DNA from: Candidatus Streptomyces philanthi
Lineage (GTDB): Bacteria; Actinomycetota; Actinomycetes; Streptomycetales; Streptomycetaceae
Reading direction: 5' to 3'
DNA: 64,000 bases
Assembly: GCA_018114805.1 (NCBI GenBank)
Contig: CP073042.1
Coordinates: 4,691,001-4,755,000, forward strand
The position numbers and the translations under genes are program-made. The first letter of the stretch is position 1, and each line of letters opens with the position of its first letter. Positions 1 through 10,130 of this stretch are shown piece after piece. The notes under the pieces were generated by a model that saw only the letters and a list, made by a program, of their open reading frames with translations, had not been told where the DNA came from and searched no databases.

Positions 1-561
1 GCCGGAGGGGTAGTAGCCGTTCCCGGATGCAACCGGGGCGCCGTCCGGGCCAGGCCGTCCGAGCCACGCCTTCAACGGGGCGACCAGCGCGGGTACGGCG
101 CCCAGGGCGAGCGCTGCCGTCAGGGACGGCAGCCACCGCAGACGGAGCCGTGCGCGGTAGCCGCACCACGCCGCGATCGCCACCGCCACTGCCAGCGGCG
201 GCAGGACGGCGACGACGCCGCCGAGATCCGCGCCGAACTCGGCCAGGACGCCGACGAGAGCCGAGACCGAACGCCCGGACGGCACGGCCCCGTGCTGTGC
301 CGTGTCGCGGCCCAGCTGTTCGTCGAGTGTGCGGAGGGAGCCATGGGCGGCCACCTGCCAGGTGATGAGGAGGAGCAGCAACACCACGCCGCCCACGACG
401 ACCAGGAACGCGCGACTAGAAAAGGGCAGCCCCGGAACAAGGGGGGTGGTCCCGGGGTTGCCAGAGTGACCGAGGCGCCGCGCGCCCCGCGGGGTGTGGG
501 GCGGGCGGCCATCCGATCGGTGAGGAGATCCAGAGCCAGAGACTCCACTGGTGCGCGCCAT
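1..561 (-). CDS. PAP2-superfamily membrane phosphatase, C-terminus outside window
   Basis: Membrane phosphatase or lipid phosphatase of the PAP2 superfamily, substrate unknown. Reading leftwards from ATG 561, residues 1-50 are a polar Ser/Gly/Pro-rich tail. A hydrophobic helix follows at about 52-68 (FLVVVGGVVLLLLLITW), then further hydrophobic segments. Just before the window edge comes KAWLGRPGPDG and then GYYPSG, which fit the KxxxxxxRP and PSGH active-site motifs of the family; the remaining catalytic His residues lie outside the window. The frame is continuous for 187 codons. It lies 394 bp downstream of gabT on the same strand, so co-transcription is possible but not shown. The family call rests on the two motifs plus the membrane topology. 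Confidence 0.8.
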   Translation of the reverse strand, partial: MARTSGVSGSGSPHRSDGRPPHTPRGARRLGHSGNPGTTPLVPGLPFSSRAFLVVVGGVVLLLLLITWQVAAHGSLRTLDEQLGRDTAQHGAVPSGRSVSALVGVLAEFGADLGGVVAVLPPLAVAVAIAAWCGYRARLRLRWLPSLTAALALGAVPALVAPLKAWLGRPGPDGAPVASGNGYYPSG

Positions 562-955
562 GGCGCGGCCGGAACGGGGCTGGGGATGCACCGGCCCGGC
601 GTCGCTCGCAGTCTCCTGCGAGCGGTGTGTTTCTCTCATCTGCGGGAACTGTACGTCAGGCCCGACGCGGCGGATAGCTGGATCACTTGCTCGACATTGC
701 CTTCGCACATCTTCTTCACGAGGTGTGCCTGTCCCTCCGTGGTGTGCCGTCCGCACATCCCCGCGCGCTCCGTTCCCGCCCCGTAGCCGCTCTCCGTAGC
801 TCCGATTGTCGCCACTCGTCGCCCGCTTGCGGTCCGGGGACCCCACAGATGTGTGCCGTACGAGCCCGAGTGAGGCGTGCGGTCCGTCAGACGCGGCCAC
901 ACCGTGCGCGGTGCGGGCCCGTGGCCGGCCCCGTCCTGCCTCTTCCGGGTCGATG
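562..955. other. intergenic gap between gabT and the PAP2 gene
   Basis: No supportable gene in this 394-bp stretch. The best candidate is a 40-codon minus-strand frame from ATG 758 to TGA 636 (begins MCGRHTTEGQAHL, contains VKKMCEGNVEQVIQL). It has plausible codon use but I recognise no family, so it is noted only as a possible small protein. Confidence 0.3.
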
Positions 956-2356
956 TCAGGTACGGGGGGCGGGACGGGCGACGGGGCGGGCTCGTGTCGA
1001 CGGGGTCAGAGCTGGGCGAAAGACATCCTCCAGGATGTCGAGGCCCTCGTTGAGCAGGTCCTCGCCGATCACCAGCGGGGGCAGGAAGCGGAGCACGTTG
1101 CCGTACGTGCCACAGGTGAGCACCACCAGGCCGGCGGCGTGGCAGGCCTTGGCCAGAGCGCCGGTGGCGCTCGGGTTCGGTTCCTTGGAGCCCGGTTGCA
1201 CCAGTTCGATCGCGATCATCGCGCCGCGGCCACGGATATCGCCGATGATCTCGAACTTCTCCTGCATGGCACTGAGACGGCCCTTCATGACCTCCTCGAT
1301 GCGCTTTGCCTTCGCGTTCAGATCGAGTTCGCGCATGGTCTCGATCGATCCCAGGGCCGCCGCACAGGCCACCGGGTTGCCGCCGTAGGTGCCACCGAGG
1401 CCACCGCTGTGCGCGGCGTCCATGATCTCGGCGCGGCCGGTCACGGCGGCGAGCGGCAGACCGCCGGCGATGCCCTTGGCGGTGGTGATCAGGTCGGGCA
1501 CGATGCCCTCGTCCTCGCAGGCGAACCACTGGCCGGTGCGGCAGAAGCCGGACTGGATCTCGTCCGCGACGAAGACGATGCCGTTGTCCCTGGCGAACTC
1601 GACGATCTTCGGCAGGAAGCCCTTGGCCGGCTCGATGAAGCCACCCTCGCCGAGCACGGGCTCGATGACGATGGCGGCGACGTTCTCGGCCCCGACCTGC
1701 TTGCTGATCATGTCGATGGCCTGCGCGGCGGCCTCGTCCGCACAGTTCTCCGCGCCGTTCAGCCAGCGGTAGGGGTAGGCGACCGGGACCCGGTAGACCT
1801 CGGGCGCGAAGGGGCCGAAGGAGTGCTTGTAGGGCATGTTCTTGGCGGTGAGCGCCATGGTGAGGTTGGTGCGCCCGTGGTAGCCGTGGTCGAAGACGAC
1901 GACGGCCTGGCGCTTGGTGTAGGCGCGGGCGATCTTCACCGCGTTCTCGACGGCCTCGGCACCGGAGTTGAACAGCGCGGACTTCTTGGCGTGGTCACCG
2001 GGAGTGAGCTCGGCCAGCTCCTCGCAGATGGCGATGTAGCCCTCGTAGGGGGTCACCATGAAACAGGTGTGGGTGAAGTCGGTGAGTTGCGCCGAAGCTC
2101 GACGTACGACCGCTTCGGCGCTGGAACCGACCGAGGTCACGGCGATACCGGAGCCGAAATCGATCAAAGAGTTGCCATCCACGTCCTCGATGACGCCACC
2201 GCCCGCACGCGCGGCGAAGACGGGCAGTACGCTGCCGACGCCCGCGGCGACCGCCGCGCCCTTGCGGGCCAGCAGCTCCTGGGACTTCGTGCCGGGGATG
2301 GCGGTGACGAGGCGGCGCTCCTGGGGGAGGCCAGGACCTCCGGACAGTTCGGTCAT
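956..2356 (-). CDS. gabT: 4-aminobutyrate aminotransferase (class III PLP transaminase)
   Basis: Transfers the amino group of GABA (or a related omega-amino acid) to 2-oxoglutarate, giving succinate semialdehyde. The product is 466 aa, the normal size for the family. Start chosen at ATG 2356 (MTELSGGPGLPQERR); the frame upstream is open but lacks family similarity. Visible class III features: the SGAEAVENAVKIAR substrate/PLP segment, DHGYHGRTN, the VADEIQSG cofactor motif, and the Schiff-base lysine K294 in TTAKGIAGG. With the PucR-type regulator and aldehyde dehydrogenase to its right it forms a likely GABA/polyamine degradation set. The frame is intact. Substrate preference (GABA versus ornithine or beta-alanine) cannot be fixed from sequence alone. 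Confidence 0.93.
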   Translation of the reverse strand: MTELSGGPGLPQERRLVTAIPGTKSQELLARKGAAVAAGVGSVLPVFAARAGGGVIEDVDGNSLIDFGSGIAVTSVGSSAEAVVRRASAQLTDFTHTCFMVTPYEGYIAICEELAELTPGDHAKKSALFNSGAEAVENAVKIARAYTKRQAVVVFDHGYHGRTNLTMALTAKNMPYKHSFGPFAPEVYRVPVAYPYRWLNGAENCADEAAAQAIDMISKQVGAENVAAIVIEPVLGEGGFIEPAKGFLPKIVEFARDNGIVFVADEIQSGFCRTGQWFACEDEGIVPDLITTAKGIAGGLPLAAVTGRAEIMDAAHSGGLGGTYGGNPVACAAALGSIETMRELDLNAKAKRIEEVMKGRLSAMQEKFEIIGDIRGRGAMIAIELVQPGSKEPNPSATGALAKACHAAGLVVLTCGTYGNVLRFLPPLVIGEDLLNEGLDILEDVFRPALTPSTRARPVARPAPRT

Positions 2357-3113
2357 GTGGGGCTCCAGGGGGTGCGCAGGGGAGACAGCGGCTTTACTTC
2401 GCAGGCTAGGTGTGCCACCACGACCCCCGGCATGTTCCGTTCGGGAGAAGTGCGCGTGTTGCGTTGTCCATGGCGGACATAGCGCGAGGCTCGGACATAG
2501 GTGGTGCGAACAACGTGCCCCCGGACGCGACAGCGGAACTCCCGGCGCCGGCACACTAGATTGGGCGCCGAGCCGGTTGAAGGGTGACTCGTGGCGCTGA
2601 CTCGGTGTGGGCTCGAGGTGGGGTCGGCGTGCATGGTGCCGTTGGGGCTGCGGCAGGGCCCTTGGGGCGGATGCGCAGCGGTGGGCACGCGGGGGTGGTG
2701 TGGGATATGGAGCATGGATCCCGGCGTGCGAGCCGGTAGGCACGGTGCGACGGGGCGGTACGGAGCGGTAGCGCGTCGTGGCGGCGCTGTACAGCGGAGT
2801 GCCCTGCGAGGGCTGAGACGTGCGGAGCTGGCGGCGTGGCTCGCCGGCGTTCGCCGCGTCCAGCGCGCTGAGCCACAGGGCAGCAGGTCAGCACTCGGCT
2901 GGAGTGCTGGTGCGGCGGGGCGTGTGGGGCGGTGCCGCAGGGCCGGGGGAGTGGAGATGGCTGAGTCGATGCGGCTGGAGCAGGCGGGGCGGTGACGGAG
3001 TGAGACGGCGCACTGTTGTCGGGTGCCGCTCGTCGCGCGGTGTGGTCCGTGCGGCGCAACGGGTAATTGAGTGTGGGTAGTCGGCAGGTCAGGCCAGGGG
3101 GCAAGGAAAGCGG
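2357..3113. other. 757-bp intergenic region between divergent genes
   Basis: Lies between the divergent gabT (minus) and the ATPase gene at 3114 (plus), so it should hold promoters for both. The plus strand is strongly G-rich from about 2590 to 3060 and many frames are open by composition alone. None shows a recognisable family, a good ribosome binding site or a hydrophobic segment. I see no gene here. Confidence 0.4.
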
Positions 3114-5545
3114 ATGGATACCGAGGGCACCTACGACGCACGCGGCGCGCGGCGGGACGCCGCGCCGCCCCCGACCGATCGGCATCAGTCGCCCCGTTGG
3201 CCCGCTGACGCGGCAAGGGGGGCGGGCGACCAGGGAGCGCCGCCATGGCCTCCGTTGTCGGCTGGGCCCGCTGGCGGGTCCACGCCACCGCCCGTCCCGA
3301 TGGCCGCACCGCTCCCGTCCCAGCCTCCTGGGCCTCCATATCCGCCAGAGGGGCCGCGACAGCAGGGCGTACCCCAGCGTGCCGTCGAGGTGCCCGCCCC
3401 GCCCACCTCGCCCCCGCCGGCTGCGGCGGGCCCGACGCCTGGGGGGCTGCCGCCCATCGGTGGCCAGCCGTACCTGACCGGCCCACCGAACGTGTCTCCG
3501 CCTGTACCGGCCGGCCCGCCTGGGGCGCCGCCGGCACAGCACCCGTTCTTGGAGTGGCTCCGTACCCCGCGGCGACTCGCGGAGCCAGGCATCTGGGCGT
3601 TCGGATACCGCCCCAAGCCTCCGGAGGAGCCGGATCGGATTCCTACCCCGCGGTTGGTGGGCGGGGCTGTGGTGGCAGCCCTGTGCGCCTGGCTGCTGTG
3701 GTCGATGCTGTACGACGGCTTCCTGGGCGGCTATTGGTACTGGCCGATGTACCTGCTGACTCCTGGTACGAGGCGGGAGGCGGTCGGATGGGACCTGGTT
3801 GGTGGTCGGTGTACCTCTATGAAGGGATCGCGTATTCTGCGCGATCCTGGTCCTTTTCGGCCGCGTAGGCCACTGGCCCGAACTCCTGCGCCGCCTCTTC
3901 GCCCCGTTGCTCCGCGCCATGGATGAGCACAACGCTGATCCCTCCCGCCCCCCCGCCGACCCCGAAGCCGATCCGGCCGAGTGGCCCGAGATGCGGCAGG
4001 CCGGGGCGCGGGATGCCGCTGACCGGCTGGCGCACGATGCCCGCGCGGGGCTGATGAACGACGTTGGACCACGCCCGGATCACACAGGCGTGGACCTCCG
4101 CACGCGCCCAGCCCGGCCGGCTGACGGCCTTCACCGACGCCGTGATACGCCGAGGCGCCGCCGCGTGCGCGCACCCCTCCGGGGCGCGGGACCTCCCCGT
4201 CCGGATCGCCCGCCACGACCTGGCCGTTCGCCAGGTGCGGCTGGGCACCGCCGTCGACGACCCGCGTAACCCGTACCAGCACCGTGGTGTCGGTCTGGCC
4301 GTCGACACCGGGATGCTCGGGACGTCCCTGCTGGCGGTCGGGCCGCCCGGGGCCGGGAAGACGGCGCGGCTGGTGGGCCCCGTCGTGGAGGCGCTGTGGC
4401 TGCAGGCGCTCGCCGGACAGGCCGCGGTCGTGGTGGTCGGGGCCGCCGGAGCCGGCCTGGGGCCGGACGAGGCGTTCGACGTCGTGGTGAAGATCGGGCG
4501 GTCGGACTCGGCGTACGACCTGGACCTGTACGGCGGGGCCACCGACGCGGACGAGGCGGGCGGCATGTTGGCCGAAGCACTGCTCGGCGACCTGACGCTC
4601 ACCCTGCCCGGCGGGGAGAGTCAGCGCGCCAGCACCGCCATCGCGCAGCTCTTCGGCCCCTTCCGGGCGGCGCACGGCTGTTTCCCGTCCGTTCCCGAGC
4701 GGCGCGAACTCCTGGAGGGCGCGCCGGCGGCCTGGCTGGCGCTCCGTAAGGTGCTGGAAGCCACCGGGCAGCAGGCGCAGGCCCGCGAACTCGACGCCAG
4801 GGAGCGTCAGGCCGCCCGGCCCGGCGATATCGGCACCGTGCTCGCTGAGCGACTCGCGCTCCTCGACCGACCCGCCTTCGCGCACTTCTTCAAGACCGAC
4901 GGAGCCAGCCGGCCCTTCTCGCTGCGCGCCCTGGAACATCCGGTGCGGGTGCGCATCGACCTGCCGGAGCGGGGCTACGCCGAAGCCTCTCGGCTGCTCG
5001 CGCGCCTCGTCCTGGCGCAGTTCGCCGAAAGCGCCGTCAGCTGCGCCGACCGGTCACTGTTCGCCTGCCTCGTGCTCGACGACGCGTCCCACACCGTCAC
5101 GTCGGAGGCCCTGCGCGCCATCCAGCGGTTGCGCTCGGCCAACGCCGGTGCGGTCCTCACCCTCCGTACCCGCGACGACGTGCCGCAGGCCCTGCGCAGC
5201 GCCCTGCTCGGCGCGGTGGGTTGCCGCATGGCGTACGCCGGGCTGACGACGTGGGACGGGGCGCACTTCGCCGAGGTGTGGGGCAAGGAGTGGGTGGAGA
5301 CGCGCGACGTCACCGACCGGCAGATCATCTCGGACGAGCCCCTGACCAAGGTGCTGCACTTCATCCCCCGGGTCGCGACGGGCAAGGCCGCGACCGCACA
5401 GTCGGTGACCGTACGGACGGTGGAGCGGGAGCGCTGGTCGGCGTCGGAGCTCGCACACGCCGTGCCGCCCGGCCACGCCGTGCTGTCGCTGACCTCCGTA
5501 CGCGGCCACAGCGCCCCACCCGTGCTGGTCAACCTGAACGGTTGA
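3114..5545 (+). pseudogene. TraD/VirD4-like P-loop ATPase gene with three frame breaks
   Basis: One gene in several frames. ATG 3114 follows AAGGAAAG. The first frame gives a Pro/Gly/Ala-rich tail of about 140 residues, then HPFLEWLRTP and a membrane segment (LVGGAVVAALCAWLLW). At about 3757 the frame shifts in a way that fits loss of a 7-nt repeat (ACTCCTG). It shifts again near 3840, and at 4063 (GTTGG where GTGG restores the frame). The last 493 codons (4064-5545) are intact and carry Walker A GPPGAGKT (at about 4345) and a Walker-B-like ACLVLDD. The layout (disordered tail, membrane anchor, ATPase) resembles VirD4/TraD coupling proteins encoded in Streptomyces chromosomes, but the role is unknown. 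The ATPase part could still be made from an internal start at 4064. Confidence 0.65.
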
Positions 5546-5730
5546 TCACCAAATCCCGCTGAGGGGGCGTGGGCAGGGGCGCGAACCCCTGTCCGCTCCC
5601 CCTTACCGCACGCGGGATACCTGCGCTTTCCTCCATTGAGGCAGAATCGGAAGGAGCCGTTCGTACGAGACGGCGCACTCTTCGCATCCCGCCGAAGCGA
5701 AGCCCCGCCCGAAGCCGCAACGAAGGTGCC

Positions 5731-7590
5731 ATGCCTCCCACGCTCGCCTCACTCGTCCACCACTCCACCCTGAAGCTGACCGTGCTCGCGGGTGAGGGAC
5801 GGCTGGACACGCCCGTGCGGTGGGCGCACGTCAGCGAGCTCCCCGACCCCGTGCCGTACCTGGACGGCGGCGAACTGCTGCTGATCACCGCGATGAAGCT
5901 GGACGCGGAAGACCCGGAGGCGATGCGCCGCTACGTCCGGCGGCTGGTCGACGCGGGCGTCGTCGGCCTCGGCTTCGCGGTCGGTGTCAACTACGAGCAG
6001 GCCCCGGCGGCCCTGGTACGGGCCGCCGGCGAGGCCGGGCTGCCCCTGCTCGGCGTCCCGCGCCGTACCCCGTTCATCGCGATCACCAAGGTCGTCTCGG
6101 CCGCCATCGCGGCCGACCAGTACCGCGCCGTGACCGCGGGCTTCGAAGCACAGCGCGAGCTGACCCGCGCCGCCAGCAGCGCCGAGGGTCCCACGGCGCT
6201 GCTGGCCAGGCTCGCCGCCCACCTCAACGGCTGGGCAGCCCTCTACGACGCCTCGGGCGCGCTCATCGGCTCCGCGCCCGACTGGGCGGCGCGCCGTGCG
6301 GCCAGGCTCACCGGCGACGTCGAGCGGCTCCGTGAGCGAGCCGCCCCCGCCAGCGCCGTCGTCGGGGGCGGCGGAGCGGACGGGGGCGAGGAGGAGGTGG
6401 CCGACCGGGTGGAGCTCCAGACGCTGGGCATCGGCCGGCGCACCCGGGGCGTCCTCGCCGTGGGCACGGGGGCGCCGCTGGGCACGGCGGAACGGTACGC
6501 TGTCCACTCAGCCGTCGCTCTGCTGACCCTCACCACGGAGCGCTCCCGCGCGCTGCGCGAGGCCGAACAACGACTCGGGGCGGCGCTGCTCCACATGCTC
6601 CTCGCTGGTGAGCCCGACCACGCGCGGGCCGTGGCAGGGCAGCTCTACGGCGAACTGCTCGACGCCCCGTTCCGCATGCTCGTCGCCGAGGGGGCGGCCA
6701 CCATACCGCACGCCGCCCCGTCGGCCCCGTCCGCCGCTCCCTTCCCCTCCGCCGCCGCCCCTGCCACGAGGCAAGCGCGTGCCGCGCCGACCGCGGAACC
6801 CGGCACCGCGCCGGAGGCTCACGGGGTGGCGCACGGTGCGGCGGCGCCCGGCGCCCCGTCGACCGTGGACGACCCCTCGCTCACGGCGGTGCCCCCGGCA
6901 CAGCCGCTCAGCCCCGCCGCCTCCCTCTCCGGCGGCGCGCCGGCCACGGCGCCCGCCGATCCACTCGGTTCGCTCGTGGACACCATCGAGGCGGCGGCCG
7001 CACGCACCGGGGAGGCCGTACTCATCGTGCCGGACGGTGCACGCCTGATCGTGCTGGCCACCGATGGGGGAGCGGCGGTCGGGGCGTGCGCGGAGCACGC
7101 CGAAGCGGCCGAGGCACGCCGCGGTGGCACGGCGCGCCCCCGCACCCGGGGCAGCGCCCCCGCGGACGACGGCCTCGTCATCGGACTTTCCGCCCCCGCC
7201 GGCCCCACGGCAGCGGCCACCGCTTACCGGCAGGCCGAGCAAGCCCTCTCCGTGGCGCGCCGCCGTGGTCGCGTGCTCGTCGAACACGAACAGGTCGCCG
7301 CCGGTTCGGTGCTGCCGCTCCTCGCAGACGACGCCGTACGGGCCTTCGCCGACGGCCTGCTCCGCGCGTTGTACGACCACGACGCAACGGGACGGGGCGA
7401 CCTCGTGGCGAGCCTCCGGGCGTGGCTCTCCCGGCACGGCCAGTGGGACGCTGCGGCCGCCGAACTCCGGGTCCATCGCCACACGCTGCGCTACCGCATG
7501 CGCCGAGTCGAGGAGATCCTCGGCCGCTCGCTCGACGACCCGGACGTCCGCATGGAACTCTGGCTTGCCCTGAAGGCCACCGGCATGTAG
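5731..7590 (+). CDS. PucR-family transcriptional regulator
   Basis: Regulator of 619 aa. Start taken at ATG 5731 after GAAGGTGCC, because from there the protein reads directly into the PucR N-terminal domain (MPPTLASLVHH, LTVLAGEGRLDTPVRWAHVSELPDP, YLDGGELLLITAMKL). A central, probably ligand-sensing region follows, interrupted at about residues 330-410 by an Ala/Pro-rich low-complexity stretch. The C-terminal PucR helix-turn-helix is clear: DAAAAELRVHRHTLRYRM then RRVEEILGRSLDD. Family members usually control purine, amino-acid or GABA catabolism. Lying between gabT and the aldehyde dehydrogenase, it is the obvious candidate to control both. Intact. Confidence 0.88.
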   Translation: MPPTLASLVHHSTLKLTVLAGEGRLDTPVRWAHVSELPDPVPYLDGGELLLITAMKLDAEDPEAMRRYVRRLVDAGVVGLGFAVGVNYEQAPAALVRAAGEAGLPLLGVPRRTPFIAITKVVSAAIAADQYRAVTAGFEAQRELTRAASSAEGPTALLARLAAHLNGWAALYDASGALIGSAPDWAARRAARLTGDVERLRERAAPASAVVGGGGADGGEEEVADRVELQTLGIGRRTRGVLAVGTGAPLGTAERYAVHSAVALLTLTTERSRALREAEQRLGAALLHMLLAGEPDHARAVAGQLYGELLDAPFRMLVAEGAATIPHAAPSAPSAAPFPSAAAPATRQARAAPTAEPGTAPEAHGVAHGAAAPGAPSTVDDPSLTAVPPAQPLSPAASLSGGAPATAPADPLGSLVDTIEAAAARTGEAVLIVPDGARLIVLATDGGAAVGACAEHAEAAEARRGGTARPRTRGSAPADDGLVIGLSAPAGPTAAATAYRQAEQALSVARRRGRVLVEHEQVAAGSVLPLLADDAVRAFADGLLRALYDHDATGRGDLVASLRAWLSRHGQWDAAAAELRVHRHTLRYRMRRVEEILGRSLDDPDVRMELWLALKATGM

Positions 7591-7615
7591 CCGCGCAAGC
7601 GGGTCGCTGCGCGGC
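7590..7615 (+). terminator. possible hairpin at the pucR stop
   Basis: An 8-bp perfect stem (GCCGCGCA at 7590-7597 and TGCGCGGC at 7608-7615) with a 10-nt loop, immediately at the stop codon of the PucR gene. There is no U-tract, as is usual for Streptomyces terminators. Confidence 0.4.
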
Positions 7616-7763
7616 TGAACGGGGCCGGCCCACCAGAGACCGCGAGGGCGCTGACGGCACCGGAGCTGGCGATGCCAGGACGGCAGACGCCGAGGTGGGT
7701 GACGCGTTGCCGAGTGGGCCATTCCGGGATGAGTCCGTGCCTCCACGACGCCTTCGCGCGTCG

Positions 7764-7812
7764 CCCCGTGCCCCGTGCCCCGTGCCCCGTGCCCCGTGCC
7801 CCGTGCCCCGTG
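7764..7812. repeat. heptamer array A: CCCCGTG x7
   Basis: Seven perfect copies of CCCCGTG (GGGGCAC/GTGCCCC type) in the 579-bp gap (7591-8169) between pucR and the aldehyde dehydrogenase gene. The G-rich strand is the minus strand, opposite to the flanking genes; it is the only array in the window with this orientation. Apart from this array and the hairpin at the pucR stop I see nothing in the gap. Confidence 0.97.
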
Positions 7813-8169
7813 CCAGACGGTCGTCTGCACGACGGAACGCGAAGAGAGGGCCCATGTGCCCCACGGAGCGATCCGCACGTGCCAATCTGGCAAGGGACTA
7901 GCGAGCAGTGCTACGGGTCGGACAAACGCCGTACGCGCGATTCGCCCCTACGCTGTGGGCAGAGCGTGTGTCAGCACTCCGGTACGTGGTCCGTTTGCCC
8001 AGGACGCGGGCGATGCGGGCCGAACTGCGCCGTTCGGCCCGGACGCGGCTGAGCGACGCAGGGGCCAGTAGGCGTCGGTCGCCCCGTACCGCCGCCGGCC
8101 GTCTAGCACTCCTTCCGCGACTACGAACCGCACCACTCTCCGTACAATTCAGAAGGGCCGGGATTCGCT

Positions 8170-9630
8170 GTGTCAGTCACTCAAGAATCTGCCACCCACG
8201 CTTTCTGGCTCGCCGGCCGCGCGGCGACCGGCGAGGACACCTTCGACGTCGCGTCCCCCTGGGACAACCGGCTCGTCGGCACCGTGAGCATTCCCACCGA
8301 GGCCCAGGTCGAGGAGGCCGTGGCCGCCTCCGTAGCGGTGCAGGCCGAGTTCTCGGCCACCCCCGCGCACATGCGGGCCGCCGCCCTCGACCACGTGACG
8401 AAGCGCCTTACCGAGCACACCGAGGAGATCGCTCAACTCATCTCCGCCGAGAACGGCAAGCCCCTGAAGTGGGCCCGCGGCGAGGTGGGCCGGGCGATCT
8501 CCGTGTTCCGGTTCGCGACGGAGGAGGCCCGTCGGTTCAACGGCGGCGAGGCCCAACGCCTGGACACTGACGCCGGCGGGGTCGGGCGGCTGGCGCTCAC
8601 GCGCCGTTTCCCGCGCGGCACCGTGCTGGGCATCGCCCCGTTCAACTTCCCGCTGAACCTCTGCGCGCACAAGGTCGCCCCGGCGATCGCCGTCGGTACG
8701 CCGATCATCCTGAAGCCCGCGCCCGCCACTCCGCTGTCGGCTTTGCTGCTCGGCGAGCTGCTGGCCGAGACCGACCTGCCGGCGGGTTCCTGGTCGGTGC
8801 TGCCGGTACCCAACGACCGCATGCCTGCGCTGGTGCAGGACGAGCGGCTGCCGGTCATCTCCTTCACCGGCTCCGACAAGGTCGGCTACGCGATCATGGA
8901 GTCGGTGCCGCGCAAGCACTGCACGCTGGAGCTCGGGGGCAACGGGGCGGCCGTCGTCCTCCCCGACTTCGCCTCCGAGGCGGACCTCGACTGGGCCGCG
9001 ACCCGCATCGCGACGTTTTCCAACTACCAGGGCGGCCAGTCCTGCATCTCCGTCCAGCGCGTGATCGCGGACGCGTCGCTGTACGAGCGGCTCGTCCCCA
9101 AGGTGGTGGCCGCCGTCGAGGCGCAGGTCACCGGCGACCCGTCGGACGAGGCCACCGAGGTCGGCCCACTGGTTAGCGAGGACGCCGCGAAGCGCGTCGA
9201 GTCGTGTGTCGAGGAAGCTGTACGGGGCGGGGCGACGCTACTCGCCGGCGCCAAGCGCGACGGAGCCTCCTACGCCCCGACCGTCCTCGCCGACGTCCCA
9301 GCCGACGCCACCCTCGCCCGCGAGGAGATCTTCGGCCCCGTGCTGACGCTCCACAGGGTCGACGGTGAGGACGCGGCCTTCCAGGCCGTCAACGACTCCA
9401 AGTACGGCCTGCAGGCGGGCGTCTTCACGCACGACACCCGAACCGCGTTCCGCGCGCACCGCGCGCTGGAGGTCGGCGGCGTCATCATCGGCGACGTTCC
9501 CTCCTACCGGGCCGACCAGATGCCGTACGGCGGCGCCAAGCAGTCCGGTGTCGGACGCGAAGGCGTCCGCTTCGCCATGGACGACTACACCTACGAGCGC
9601 GTCATGGTGTTCACCGGCATCGACCTGTAA
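8170..9630 (+). CDS. NAD(P)-dependent aldehyde dehydrogenase, probably succinate-semialdehyde type
   Basis: Oxidises an aldehyde to the acid. 486 aa, full length. Start GTG 8170 (V-SVTQESATHAFW). Aldehyde dehydrogenase signatures: the cofactor-loop segment GIAPFNFPLN, the general-base Glu254 in CTLELGGNG and the catalytic Cys292 in GGQSCISVQRV, then EEIFGPVLTL near the end. In context with gabT and a PucR regulator, conversion of succinate semialdehyde to succinate is the best guess, but the sequence does not exclude another aldehyde. A strong hairpin lies about 100 bp downstream. Intact. Confidence 0.88.
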   Translation: MSVTQESATHAFWLAGRAATGEDTFDVASPWDNRLVGTVSIPTEAQVEEAVAASVAVQAEFSATPAHMRAAALDHVTKRLTEHTEEIAQLISAENGKPLKWARGEVGRAISVFRFATEEARRFNGGEAQRLDTDAGGVGRLALTRRFPRGTVLGIAPFNFPLNLCAHKVAPAIAVGTPIILKPAPATPLSALLLGELLAETDLPAGSWSVLPVPNDRMPALVQDERLPVISFTGSDKVGYAIMESVPRKHCTLELGGNGAAVVLPDFASEADLDWAATRIATFSNYQGGQSCISVQRVIADASLYERLVPKVVAAVEAQVTGDPSDEATEVGPLVSEDAAKRVESCVEEAVRGGATLLAGAKRDGASYAPTVLADVPADATLAREEIFGPVLTLHRVDGEDAAFQAVNDSKYGLQAGVFTHDTRTAFRAHRALEVGGVIIGDVPSYRADQMPYGGAKQSGVGREGVRFAMDDYTYERVMVFTGIDL

Positions 9631-9727
9631 GGCGATTCGGGAGGTCGGCGGTTCGGCGATTCAGTACGAGGCCGACGGCAGGTTCGACAGCGAGGTACTG
9701 GTCCCGAAGTAACCGGTGGCGGCCCGG

Positions 9728-9765
9728 GCGATGGCTGGAGCGAAGCACCACGCTCCAGCCATCGC
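9728..9765 (+). terminator. strong hairpin terminator after the aldehyde dehydrogenase gene
   Basis: Perfect 15-bp inverted repeat (GCGATGGCTGGAGCG at 9728-9742 and its complement at 9751-9765) with an 8-nt loop, about 100 bp past the stop codon. This is typical of Streptomyces terminators without a U-tract. Confidence 0.8.
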
Positions 9766-9873
9766 TCCGTTTCCGAAGCCCCGCGCGATGAGGCACCGTA
9801 CGCATCTGGGCACCGCGCCATCACGCCGCCCCTTGCCACACCGCGCGTTCCCCATCCAGCCCTCGCACGTTGG

Positions 9874-9887
9874 CCCCGTGCCCCGTG
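9874..9887. repeat. two copies of CCCCGTG
   Basis: A short seed of the GGGGCAC-type heptamer, two perfect copies followed by CCCGG, in the 500-bp gap (9631-10130) upstream of the acyl-CoA dehydrogenase relic. The rest of the gap holds the hairpin at 9728 and no gene I can support. Confidence 0.85.
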
Positions 9888-10130
9888 CCCGGGGCGGGGC
9901 CGACCCACGCCCCATCCCCGCCGCCGCCCGCCACCCCGAGCCCGCCGTGCCGGCACCCGTTACGCCGTCCGTCGGGCTGCGGCGCGCCGGCTGACACGGG
10001 CGCTGGGGTTCTGGTGCACACCGACCAGCAGAACGGCCGGTGCTCACCGGCTACGGGGCAGGCATCCGGCGCTCCGCGCGGAGGGTCGCCCGCCTGCTCC
10101 GGCCCTACGACGCCGCGAGATGAGTTTCCG

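Noticed and set aside
636..758. 40-codon frame upstream of the PAP2 gene
   Set aside because: No family, no good ribosome binding site and no second line of evidence; mentioned in the gap entry only.
2591..2995. Plus-strand 134-codon frame in the gabT upstream region
   Set aside because: Composition-driven in a G-rich stretch; no recognisable family, membrane segment or ribosome binding site.
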